DNA from: an uncultured Alphaproteobacteria bacterium
Lineage (GTDB): Bacteria; Pseudomonadota; Alphaproteobacteria; HIMB59; GCA-002718135
DNA: 7,868 nt
NCBI GenBank assembly: GCA_902619055.1
Contig: CACNCW010000034.1
Coordinates: 1 to 7,868 of the forward strand
Reading direction: 5' to 3'
Translations under genes and position numbers: made by a program
Notes under the pieces: model-generated
What the model was told of the DNA's origin: nothing
The model's input: only the letters and a program-made list of their open reading frames with translations
Databases searched by the model: none
Part shown: piece after piece, positions 1 to 6,384 of the stretch
Position numbering within the stretch: position 1 is the stretch's first letter
How the letters are laid out: every line of letters begins with the position of its first letter

Positions 1-2
1 CT

Positions 3-692
3 AGTGGAATTAATAGAGACGAACACCAAGAAAGAATTAGTGAAGCAAGAAAATTAGGAATAAAAAAATTTAAAATAAAAATTGGTTATGATTTAAATGA
101 TGATATTTCGAGTTTAGCATCAATTGAAAAAATTTTAAGTGATTCTGAAGATTATATGATTGATGTAAATCAAGCTTGGAAAATAGATAAAGTTAACTCA
201 AATATTAAAGCATTAAATCAGTTCAGATATTATTGGTTAGAAGAGCCAATTAACGCCGACAATTCTTTAAATGAAATTATTAATTTAATAAATAATCATA
301 AAAATTTAGCCTTTGGTGAAAATATTACTCAAATAAATAACTTTGTTAAATTAAATGATGATACTTCAATTAAATTTTTACAACCAGATATTGCTAGGTA
401 TGGAGGTATTTCTCAAATAATAAGTTTAAAAGATAAAATAGTTAATGATAAATTATATCTACATTATTTAGGTGGTGCTGTAGGTTTGGTTACTTCAGCG
501 CATTTAATGTCTGCAATTAATCAAAGTGGTTTTTTAGAATATGATATTAACGAAAATGCACTCAGAACTGATATTTTGAAACCTGCTGTCAAAATAAGAG
601 ATGGTAATCTTTTATTAAATTCATCAATAGGTATCGGTTTTAATCTTTCTGAAATGTCAAAAAATTACCTAAATCAATATTATGAATTATAA
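3..692 (+). CDS. Enolase-superfamily enzyme, mandelate racemase subgroup (5' truncated by window edge)
   Basis: The reading frame is open from the first bases of the window, so only the C-terminal 229 residues are visible. The ATG at 156 lies inside the barrel domain and is not the true start. These residues cover most of the (beta/alpha)7-beta barrel. The ligand and catalytic set is complete: a KFKIKIG strand (visible residues 22-28) with the K-x-K pair whose second Lys is the usual (S)-base; the metal ligands Asp in MIDVNQAW (residue 54), Glu in LEEPI and Glu in GENI; a QPDIARYGG strand carrying the Asp of the His-Asp dyad; the catalytic His in HYLGGAVGL; and a late LEYDINENALR motif. Lys plus the His/Asp dyad places it in the mandelate racemase subgroup, whose members abstract a proton alpha to a carboxylate (acid-sugar dehydratases, racemases, epimerases). 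The substrate cannot be read from the sequence. The next gene starts inside its last codons, which suggests one transcript. Confidence 0.88.
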   Translation, partial: SGINRDEHQERISEARKLGIKKFKIKIGYDLNDDISSLASIEKILSDSEDYMIDVNQAWKIDKVNSNIKALNQFRYYWLEEPINADNSLNEIINLINNHKNLAFGENITQINNFVKLNDDTSIKFLQPDIARYGGISQIISLKDKIVNDKLYLHYLGGAVGLVTSAHLMSAINQSGFLEYDINENALRTDILKPAVKIRDGNLLLNSSIGIGFNLSEMSKNYLNQYYEL

Positions 693-1077
693 AATTAAAG
701 TTTACTATGAAGATACCGATGCATCAGGTAGAGTTTATCATTCAAATTATTTAAAATATTTAGAGAGGGGTAGGTCAGAATTCTTATATAAATTGGGTTA
801 TAATCATCAAAACCTACTCCAATCACTTAATTTTTACTTTGTAGTTAAACATATCGATATTGATTTTAAATTACCTGCATATTTTGAAGATATCTTAGAT
901 GTTGAAACAAAAATTCACAAAATTTCAAAAGTAAAAATAATTTTTAATCAGTCTATATTTAGAGAAAAAAATTTATTAATTGATTCGAAGATTTTAATAA
1001 CTCCTGTAAATGATAAAGGTAAAATTGTAAAAATGCCTATTGAAATACTTGATAAATTGCAATTATCAAAAATCTAA
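682..1077 (+). CDS. ybgC: YbgC-like hotdog-fold acyl-CoA thioesterase
   Basis: This 131-residue protein has the usual length of the YbgC/4-hydroxybenzoyl-CoA thioesterase family. The N-terminal signature YYEDTDASGRVYHSNYLKY (residues 8-26) is diagnostic: the second Asp of the EDTD group (D13) is the expected catalytic residue, and the following long helix carries the LERGRSEFL segment. The signature begins only eight residues from the ATG, which fixes the start. Family members hydrolyse short-chain or aromatic acyl-CoA thioesters in the cytoplasm. The ATG overlaps the end of the enolase-family gene by 11 bases, and no Shine-Dalgarno site precedes it, so translational coupling is likely. YbgC is classically the first gene of the tol-pal cluster. 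No tol gene is present here, so this may be a second, catabolic thioesterase rather than the tol-linked one. The gene symbol reflects family membership only. Confidence 0.88.
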   Translation: MNYKIKVYYEDTDASGRVYHSNYLKYLERGRSEFLYKLGYNHQNLLQSLNFYFVVKHIDIDFKLPAYFEDILDVETKIHKISKVKIIFNQSIFREKNLLIDSKILITPVNDKGKIVKMPIEILDKLQLSKI

Positions 1078-1123
1078 ATAAATTTATATTTTTTTATAAG
1101 CAAACAAATGTTAAATAAATTTT

Positions 1124-1960
1124 ATGGGAATTGTAACTGACGTAATACTGCCTCTTTCTCTAGCTTTCATTATGTTTTCATTGGGTTTAGGTTTAAGTCT
1201 CAGTGATTTTACTAGAGTTTTCTTCAAACCAAGAGATTTTCTTATCGGATTATTTTTTCAAATTATTATTCTTCCAATAGTTGCATTATCAATTGTTATG
1301 TTTTGGCCTTTATCTCCAGAGCTTGCAATTGGAGTGATGATTCTTGCAGCTGCACCTGGTGGTGTAACCAGTAATGTTTTAACATCATTTGCAAAAGGAA
1401 ATATTGCTCTTTCAATATCTTTGACGGCAATAAACAGTATTTTATGCGTAATTACGGTTCCATTAATATTAATGATATCATTAAGTGTTCTTGACATGGG
1501 AAGTATTAATGAAGGACAGTCGTTATTTAGTGTTGCATCACAAATGTTTTTAATTGTTACAATACCAGTTATTGTTGGAGTTTTATTAAGTGGAGTACTA
1601 TCTTCATTTGAAAAAATAGCAAAAAATATATCAATAATTTTATTTGTTTTAGTTCTTATTGGAGCAATATTATCTCAAAGAGAAAATGTTATTACTTACT
1701 TTGCTCAAGCAGGTTTGGTTATGTTATTTTTAAATATTATAATGATGATCATTGTTTATTTATTATCTAATACATTTAAATCTTCCAAAGAAACATTCAG
1801 ATGTTGGTTGATGGAAGTTGGGCTACAAAATGGAACTTTAGCAATTGTTGTAGCTAATACTTTCTTTGCAAGTACGGTTTATTTGATACCTGCTGCTATT
1901 TATAGTTTAATAATGTATGCAACAGCTCTGCCATTAATATATTTCTTAAGAAGAAATTAA
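1124..1960 (+). CDS. Bile acid:sodium symporter (BASS/SLC10-like) family transporter
   Basis: This 278-residue, very hydrophobic protein has about nine predicted membrane helices spread over its whole length. Two family hallmarks are visible: AAAPGGVTSNVLTSFAKGN (residues 75-93), the crossover-helix region of the first half, and MEVGLQNGTLA (residues 230-240), whose Glu231 and Gln235 correspond to a sodium-binding site of bacterial ASBT homologues. The family carries out Na+-coupled uptake of organic anions; known substrates include bile acids, pyruvate and pantoate, but the substrate here is unknown. It is slightly shorter than many relatives but looks complete at both ends. The ATG at 1124 has no clear ribosome binding site. 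An ATG at 1108 is in another frame. The gene lies 46 bases after the thioesterase gene, probably in the same transcript, and its last 15 bases overlap the end of the opposite-strand dioxygenase gene. Confidence 0.9.
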   Translation: MGIVTDVILPLSLAFIMFSLGLGLSLSDFTRVFFKPRDFLIGLFFQIIILPIVALSIVMFWPLSPELAIGVMILAAAPGGVTSNVLTSFAKGNIALSISLTAINSILCVITVPLILMISLSVLDMGSINEGQSLFSVASQMFLIVTIPVIVGVLLSGVLSSFEKIAKNISIILFVLVLIGAILSQRENVITYFAQAGLVMLFLNIIMMIIVYLLSNTFKSSKETFRCWLMEVGLQNGTLAIVVANTFFASTVYLIPAAIYSLIMYATALPLIYFLRRN

Positions 1961-2740
1961 GACTGGAAAAGTTTCACTATCTAAAACCTCATTATTTTTG
2001 AGATTAATATTTGGAAATGGGGGAGACATTTCACCTTTCCTCTTAATATATCTTGCGTCATCACCAGTAAATCTCACTGAAAAAGCTCTTCTTCTAGTAT
2101 TTGAATTATTACCATATGCAGCATGAATTGTTGCATAGTTAAATGCTATGGCATCTCCTAGCTCACATTCATAGGATATTATTTCATAATCTTTTCTATT
2201 ATTTTCAATATCTGGAATTTTTTCAAATTCTTTATCTTTATGATCATAATCATAACCTTTAAATTTTGTAGGTAAAAATATTTTATCCCACTTATGTGAC
2301 CCTAGTATAAATTCCATTGATGAATTAATATCAATTTTATCAAGTGGTATCCAAATGCTTACATTATCTCTTCCTTGTACACAGTAATACCCTTGATCTT
2401 GATGCCACGGTGTTCTTTTTTTAGATCCTTTTTCTTTTATTAAAACATGCTCATGGAATAAATTTACTTTTTTAGATTTCATTAATGAGCCAGCAATTTT
2501 TGCAATATTAGAATTAAAAATAAAATTTCTATACTCTTTTATTCTTTGCCAATTACAATAATCATCATAAAATATCTCTTGATTATTTTCTTCTTCATAA
2601 ACACATTTATATTTACTTGGGTTTTTAAAATTATGCTCAACACCCTTTCTTAGTTCTTCAATCCATTTTTGATCAATAATTCTTTTTAGTAATACAACTC
2701 CATTATTCTGAAACTCATTACTAGTATTTTTTTCAATCAT
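1946..2740 (-). CDS. PhyH-family Fe(II)/2-oxoglutarate-dependent dioxygenase
   Basis: This 264-residue protein belongs to the phytanoyl-CoA dioxygenase (PhyH) family. The iron-binding triad is present: His113 and Asp115 in TPWHQDQGYY and the distal His206 in ATIHAAYGN. The Arg cluster RRRAFSVRF (residues 216-224) supplies the expected 2-oxoglutarate-binding Arg. VSIWIPLDKID and MEFILGSHKW are typical core strands that follow the HxD motif. Such enzymes are cytoplasmic and hydroxylate small-molecule carbon centres; many marine members have unknown substrates. The ATG directly follows the stop codon of the ABC permease gene (TAA then ATG, no spacer) with no convincing Shine-Dalgarno site, so it is probably translated by reinitiation. 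It is the last gene of the visible minus-strand run. An exported or modified small molecule shared with the adjacent transporter is possible but only inferred. Confidence 0.88.
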   Translation of the reverse strand: MIEKNTSNEFQNNGVVLLKRIIDQKWIEELRKGVEHNFKNPSKYKCVYEEENNQEIFYDDYCNWQRIKEYRNFIFNSNIAKIAGSLMKSKKVNLFHEHVLIKEKGSKKRTPWHQDQGYYCVQGRDNVSIWIPLDKIDINSSMEFILGSHKWDKIFLPTKFKGYDYDHKDKEFEKIPDIENNRKDYEIISYECELGDAIAFNYATIHAAYGNNSNTRRRAFSVRFTGDDARYIKRKGEMSPPFPNINLKNNEVLDSETFPVLISS

Positions 2741-3502
2741 TTAATCTTTAATTCTATATCCTTTTGAAAATGTATATGTGATAAATATTATGCATCCAAT
2801 TAGAATTGTTAGGATAGTTAATGTACTTGTAAGTAGTGATACATCAGAAACTTCATAAAAACTATATCTGAAACCGCTTATTAAATATAAAACAGGATTA
2901 AGTAATGATATTTTCTGCCAAAATTCTGGAAGCATATTAATAGAGTAAAAACTTCCACCTAAAAAAACTAACGGTGTAATTATTAGAATTGGAATAATTT
3001 GTAATCCTTCAAAGCCCTCGGCATACATTCCAATTATAAAGCCAAATAAAGCAAATGTAATGGATGTTAGAATTAAAAAAAACATCATGAGAAGAGGGTG
3101 ATCTATTCTTACATCTACAAAAAAATTAGCTGTTAGAATAATTACACATCCAATTATTAATGATTTGGATGCTGCGGCTCCTACAAAACCAAGTACTATC
3201 TCAAATGATGATAATGGTGCAGCAAGTATTTCATAGATAGTATTTGTAAATCTTGGAAAATAAAAAGCAAAAGAAGCATTTGAAATTGATTGAGTCAAGA
3301 TAGTTAACATAATCATTCCTGGTACGATGTAAGAGCCATAATTTATTCCATCTATCTCTGTAATTCTTGAACCAATTGCAGACCCAAAAACTACAAAGTA
3401 AAGAGAAGTTGTGATTATTGGCGAGGCAAGACTTTGAAATAAGGTTCTTCTAAACCTTTCCATTTCATGAATATATATTGCTTTAATTCCGTACCAATTC
3501 AT
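2741..3502 (-). CDS. yadH: ABC-2 type transporter permease, YadH-like
   Basis: This 253-residue membrane protein has six predicted helices at about residues 24-44, 57-80, 104-128, 136-160, 167-188 and 225-246. From memory it aligns along its whole length with E. coli YadH (256 residues). Shared features include SLYFVVFGSAIGSRI near the N terminus, the IVPGMIM helix, an EILAAPLSSFEIVLG coupling segment, TPLVFLGGSFYS, and LNPVLYLISGFRYSF near the end. It should form a homodimeric membrane domain paired with the ATPase encoded just upstream. The YadGH pair is an exporter-type system whose substrate is not established. The ATG sits 20 bases inside the end of the ATPase gene and is preceded by a good AAAGGA ribosome binding site. 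The stop codon abuts the dioxygenase start. Confidence 0.92.
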   Translation of the reverse strand: MNWYGIKAIYIHEMERFRRTLFQSLASPIITTSLYFVVFGSAIGSRITEIDGINYGSYIVPGMIMLTILTQSISNASFAFYFPRFTNTIYEILAAPLSSFEIVLGFVGAAASKSLIIGCVIILTANFFVDVRIDHPLLMMFFLILTSITFALFGFIIGMYAEGFEGLQIIPILIITPLVFLGGSFYSINMLPEFWQKISLLNPVLYLISGFRYSFYEVSDVSLLTSTLTILTILIGCIIFITYTFSKGYRIKD

Positions 3503-4427
3503 TATTATTTTCCTTTATTAGTTTGATGAAAATCTCTTCCAGTGAACTTTGCTCAGTATTAATATCTTTTATTTCATAACCATCTTTTTTTACATCATTT
3601 AATAGTTCAGTAATATCAGTTGTGTTTGAGTTTAAATTATAGGTATGTGAGATAATTTTATTTGTTTGATCTAAAGTAAAATTATATTTTGATAAATTAC
3701 CATTTATTTTTTCTATAGGTTCAAATAATTCAATTTTAATTGTTTTTTCTCCAAGTTTTTTAATTAATTTATCTTTTTCATCGACTAAAATTATTTTACC
3801 ATCGTTTATAACTGCCACTCTATCACTTAACTCTTCAGCTTCTTCAATATAATGTGTTGTTAAAATAATTGTTACTCCATCTTGATTTAATTTTTTTACA
3901 ACATCCCACATGTCTTTTCGTAATTCAACATCCACACTAGCTGTTGGTTCATCTAAAAATAGTAATTTAGGTTGGTGAGATAAAGCTTTAGCTATCAGAA
4001 CCCTTCTTTTCATTCCACCCGATAGTTCTTTAATTTTATTATCTTTTTTGTCCCATAAGGATAGTTGTTTCAAAAGCTTTTCTATATAATTATGGTCAGG
4101 CTTCTTACCAAAAAGACCTCTAGAATAATTAACATTGTTCCAGACAGTTTCAAAAGATTCAAGATTTAATTCTTGAGGAACAATACCTGTTATTTTTCTA
4201 GTAGTTCGATAATTTTTAATAATATCCATATTATTTATTTTTATTGTTCCTGTATTAAAATTTACAATTCCACAAATTGAGTTTATCAGTGTTGATTTTC
4301 CTGCACCATTTGGTCCAAGTAGAGCAAATATTTCTCCTTCTTTAATATTAAGATTTACATTTTCTAATGCTTTAACTGAATTTTTATAAAATTTAGTTAC
4401 ATTATTTATCTCAAGTATATTCTTCAT
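3483..4427 (-). CDS. yadG: ABC transporter ATP-binding protein, YadG-like
   Basis: This 314-residue protein has a complete ABC ATPase core: Walker A GPNGAGKST (residues 38-46), Q-loop in GIVPQELNLE (Gln85), signature LSGGMKRR (135-142), Walker B LLFLDEPTASVD (155-166, catalytic Glu160) and switch His in LTTHYIEEAEEL (His192). The region after about residue 220 is a C-terminal extension ending in SLEEIFIKLIKE, common in drug- and polysaccharide-exporter ATPases of the DrrA/YadG type. Length and layout match E. coli YadG (about 308 residues). It should energise export through the YadH-like permease encoded next, with which it overlaps by 20 bases. It starts three bases after the stop of the photolyase-like gene with no Shine-Dalgarno site, consistent with translational coupling. 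Confidence 0.94.
   Translation of the reverse strand: MKNILEINNVTKFYKNSVKALENVNLNIKEGEIFALLGPNGAGKSTLINSICGIVNFNTGTIKINNMDIIKNYRTTRKITGIVPQELNLESFETVWNNVNYSRGLFGKKPDHNYIEKLLKQLSLWDKKDNKIKELSGGMKRRVLIAKALSHQPKLLFLDEPTASVDVELRKDMWDVVKKLNQDGVTIILTTHYIEEAEELSDRVAVINDGKIILVDEKDKLIKKLGEKTIKIELFEPIEKINGNLSKYNFTLDQTNKIISHTYNLNSNTTDITELLNDVKKDGYEIKDINTEQSSLEEIFIKLIKENNNELVRN
3503..3516 (-). promoter_or_regulatory. Ribosome binding site of the ABC permease gene
   Basis: Read on the minus strand, AAAGGA (3511-3516) lies eight bases before the ATG at 3502, an ideal Shine-Dalgarno placement. It is embedded in the last codons of the ATPase gene. This is the only clear Shine-Dalgarno site I find before any gene in the window. 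It supports the ATG at 3502 as the true start and would let the permease be initiated independently despite the 20-base overlap. Confidence 0.7.
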
Positions 4428-4430
4428 AAT

Positions 4431-5609
4431 TTAAATTTTTGTAATTAGATTTGGAATATTTTGTTTAAATTTGAAATAACCTTTTTTTGAAAAAATCCAA
4501 CTATTAAGATCATATTTTCTATTAAAAATTATAAAATTAATTGATGGGTATTTTGTAATTATTTTTTTATAAATTTTTTTCCAATTTCCCTTTGTAACAT
4601 AGGGTAAATAAATTTCTTGAATTTGAAATTTTTCTATCCATTTATCTAAACTTTCAAAATAACTTTCAAATTGAATATCAATTTTAATATTTTTATAAAA
4701 ATCATCATCACTGAAACATGAAATACAAATACTTTTTATATGTTTAATTATTTTTTCAGAGAAATAGTGATCATTATAATCTTCTAGTGGCAAACCTGTA
4801 AAAACATTTACTTTTTTATGATTTAAATCTTTTAGAATATTTAATTCATCAGTTGGTATTAAAATATATTTTATCTCTTCAAGATTATAATCAGAATTTA
4901 AATTTAGTTCATTTACATTATAAATTTTTTCTTCAATTAAAGGATTTGCATTTTCATTTAAAATTTCATTATCTGATATTTCAATATTACTATATTTTTC
5001 TATATTACTTTTTCTTGCCAAATAATTTTTACCCTTAGTCTGAATACCGGCAACCCATCTCCATGATAGAGTATTAGATGCTGGATCGCCATCCAATAAA
5101 TGTTGCATAAAAAAATCTGCTCCAAGTTGCCAAGGTAAATTAAGAGTAAAAATCCAAATTGAGGCAAACCACATTCTTACATGGTTATGCAAGTATCCTT
5201 TTTCTTTAAGATTATTTACCCAATTATTAAAAAATGATAGATTTGTATTTCCAGAAATTGCATTTAAATAAAATTTTTTATTACCAAATTCTTCAATTAA
5301 TTTATTTCTATCTTCTAAATAATCAGAATAAACCGAAGGTCTATGTTCAAGCCAGCCTTTCCAATAAGTTCTCCAATAAATTTCTTGGATAAATTTCTCA
5401 CATTCTCTAAGATCATATTTTTTTAAGACTTCCCCCAAAACTTGTTCTTCAGAAATTAGCCTATATCTTATGAAGGGAGATAATAGAGATGTAGTATTAT
5501 TATTAGATCTGTCTTCACTGTAATTTCTATTTGCTTCATAATATTTTCCAGTTTTTGGCAAATAAGATAGGAGTTGCTCTTCAGCAAAGCTGATATTTGA
5601 TTTTAACAT
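4431..5609 (-). CDS. Photolyase/cryptochrome-like FAD-binding protein without N-terminal antenna domain
   Basis: Residues 7-208 of this 392-residue protein match the C-terminal FAD-binding helical domain of the DNA photolyase/cryptochrome family. Visible motifs are TTSLLSPFIRYRLIS (39-53), EIYWRTYWKGWL (76-87), YLHNHVRMWFASIW (139-152), LPWQLGADFFM (158-168), LLDGDPASNTLSWRWVAG (171-188) and KYSN (205-208). Asn179 lies where photolyases hold the Asn facing the flavin N5 (E. coli PhrB Asn378). Trp160, Trp183 and Trp185 correspond to PhrB Trp359, Trp382 and Trp384. The usual N-terminal alpha/beta antenna domain (about 130-200 residues) is absent: the FAD domain begins almost at the ATG, and the psiE stop lies only 11 bases upstream. 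Residues 215-392 instead form a low-complexity linker and an apparent alpha/beta region ending in SKKGYFKFKQNIPNL. It is probably a flavoprotein for DNA repair or light sensing. The activity cannot be assigned from the sequence. Confidence 0.88.
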   Translation of the reverse strand: MLKSNISFAEEQLLSYLPKTGKYYEANRNYSEDRSNNNTTSLLSPFIRYRLISEEQVLGEVLKKYDLRECEKFIQEIYWRTYWKGWLEHRPSVYSDYLEDRNKLIEEFGNKKFYLNAISGNTNLSFFNNWVNNLKEKGYLHNHVRMWFASIWIFTLNLPWQLGADFFMQHLLDGDPASNTLSWRWVAGIQTKGKNYLARKSNIEKYSNIEISDNEILNENANPLIEEKIYNVNELNLNSDYNLEEIKYILIPTDELNILKDLNHKKVNVFTGLPLEDYNDHYFSEKIIKHIKSICISCFSDDDFYKNIKIDIQFESYFESLDKWIEKFQIQEIYLPYVTKGNWKKIYKKIITKYPSINFIIFNRKYDLNSWIFSKKGYFKFKQNIPNLITKI

Positions 5610-5620
5610 TTTAATATTAA

Positions 5621-6007
5621 TTAATCGTCAGGTAATTTTTTAGAGCGCCTATTAAGTATTTCCATGTGACGCACTCTTAATACTACAATTGCGATTGCTA
5701 ATATCAATATTGCTACAGACTCATACACATATGCAGATGGATCTACATCTTTTCTTTGCATAATTATCATTCTGGCTAGAGCTGTCATTGCAATGAAAAG
5801 AGGGTAGCTCATTCTAATCATTTTAGAAACCCAGTATTCTTTGATCATTCCAATAATTTCAATATAAATAAATAACAAAAGAATGTCTGCAAGTGTAACT
5901 TTGTAATTTGCAATCATACCTTGTATTTCCATTCCAATCGCTATGATTGTGCAAACAATAAGTACTGTCAGTACTAACTTCTCTAATAACTCAAAATAAT
6001 TATTCAT
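5621..6007 (-). CDS. psiE: PsiE-like small integral membrane protein
   Basis: This 128-residue protein has four predicted membrane helices at about residues 11-30, 38-58, 66-83 and 93-111. It shows the pattern of the PsiE (phosphate-starvation-inducible E) family: LADILLLFIYIEIIGMIKEYW in the second helix, then YPLFIAMTALARMII (68-82) in the third. The basic tail, residues 111-125, is probably cytoplasmic. The molecular role of PsiE is unknown; in E. coli its gene responds to phosphate limitation and cAMP-CRP, but I see no recognisable Pho box here. The ATG follows the DUF393 stop directly (TAA then ATG), and the stop lies 11 bases before the photolyase-like start, so all three are likely on one transcript. 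Confidence 0.85.
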   Translation of the reverse strand: MNNYFELLEKLVLTVLIVCTIIAIGMEIQGMIANYKVTLADILLLFIYIEIIGMIKEYWVSKMIRMSYPLFIAMTALARMIIMQRKDVDPSAYVYESVAILILAIAIVVLRVRHMEILNRRSKKLPDD

Positions 6008-6370
6008 TTAAATTCTTTCTAATTTATTTAGTTGATTCTTGTTTTTGTAAAATAGAATTAATGCAAAAGCTTCATAAATAACCCAAGAAATCTGATATAT
6101 TATTGGTTTTCTAATAATTTTTGCCAAAAACCTGTATTTTGGTATCTCTAACCACATTTCAATAAAAGCATCAACTCCTGAAAAAACTTTATTATTTTTT
6201 TTTGTATGTAGACGTCTTAAAAGTTCTTTTGCATTTTTATTTGTTTCTATTTTTGATTCATTTACATTATTTATATCTACCCACTCAATATTATTCTTAG
6301 TTTTTTTATAGTGATTAATTTCAAAACTACAAATACTGCATGATTTGTTATAAAAAACTTTTGTTTCCAT
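6008..6370 (-). CDS. DCC-family (DUF393) thiol-disulfide oxidoreductase
   Basis: This 120-residue protein has the usual length for the DCC/DUF393 family. The N terminus reads VFYNKSCSICSFEI, the thioredoxin-like beta strand followed by a CxxC redox pair (Cys11 and Cys14). The usual Asp of the FYDGxCxxC motif is Asn here. The middle segment FSGVDAFIEMW followed by IPKYRFLAKI (residues 63-86) is the second family hallmark. A fairly hydrophobic C-terminal helix (about 88-108) follows. Members are presumed thiol-disulfide oxidoreductases, but physiological partners are not established. Relatives are often found near photolyase or cryptochrome genes, as here. It lies 14 bases after the hydratase gene and abuts psiE. 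Confidence 0.86.
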   Translation of the reverse strand: METKVFYNKSCSICSFEINHYKKTKNNIEWVDINNVNESKIETNKNAKELLRRLHTKKNNKVFSGVDAFIEMWLEIPKYRFLAKIIRKPIIYQISWVIYEAFALILFYKNKNQLNKLERI

Positions 6371-6384
6371 AATAATTAAATAAC

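Noticed and set aside
156..158. ATG as the start codon of the enolase-family gene
   Set aside because: The upstream in-frame codons encode the conserved KFKIKIG catalytic strand, so the gene begins before the window.
1078..1123. Possible promoter or terminator between the thioesterase and transporter genes
   Set aside because: A TATAAG-like hexamer at 1095 has no matching -35 element, and there is no stem followed by a T-run. Such AT-rich strings are expected by chance here.
1258..1497. Minus-strand open frame of 79 codons
   Set aside because: It lies wholly antisense to the transporter gene, whose family motifs are clear, and its product shows no family features.
4853..5038. Plus-strand open frame of 61 codons
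   Set aside because: It is antisense to the photolyase-like gene, and its Tyr/Leu/Phe-rich product reflects the reverse complement of AT-rich coding sequence.
6195..6203. Nine-base T run in the DUF393 gene (and an eight-base run at 7261) as phase-variation tracts
   Set aside because: They encode ordinary Lys/Asn codons in very AT-rich genes. The tracts are short, and neither protein is a surface or restriction protein typical of phase variation.
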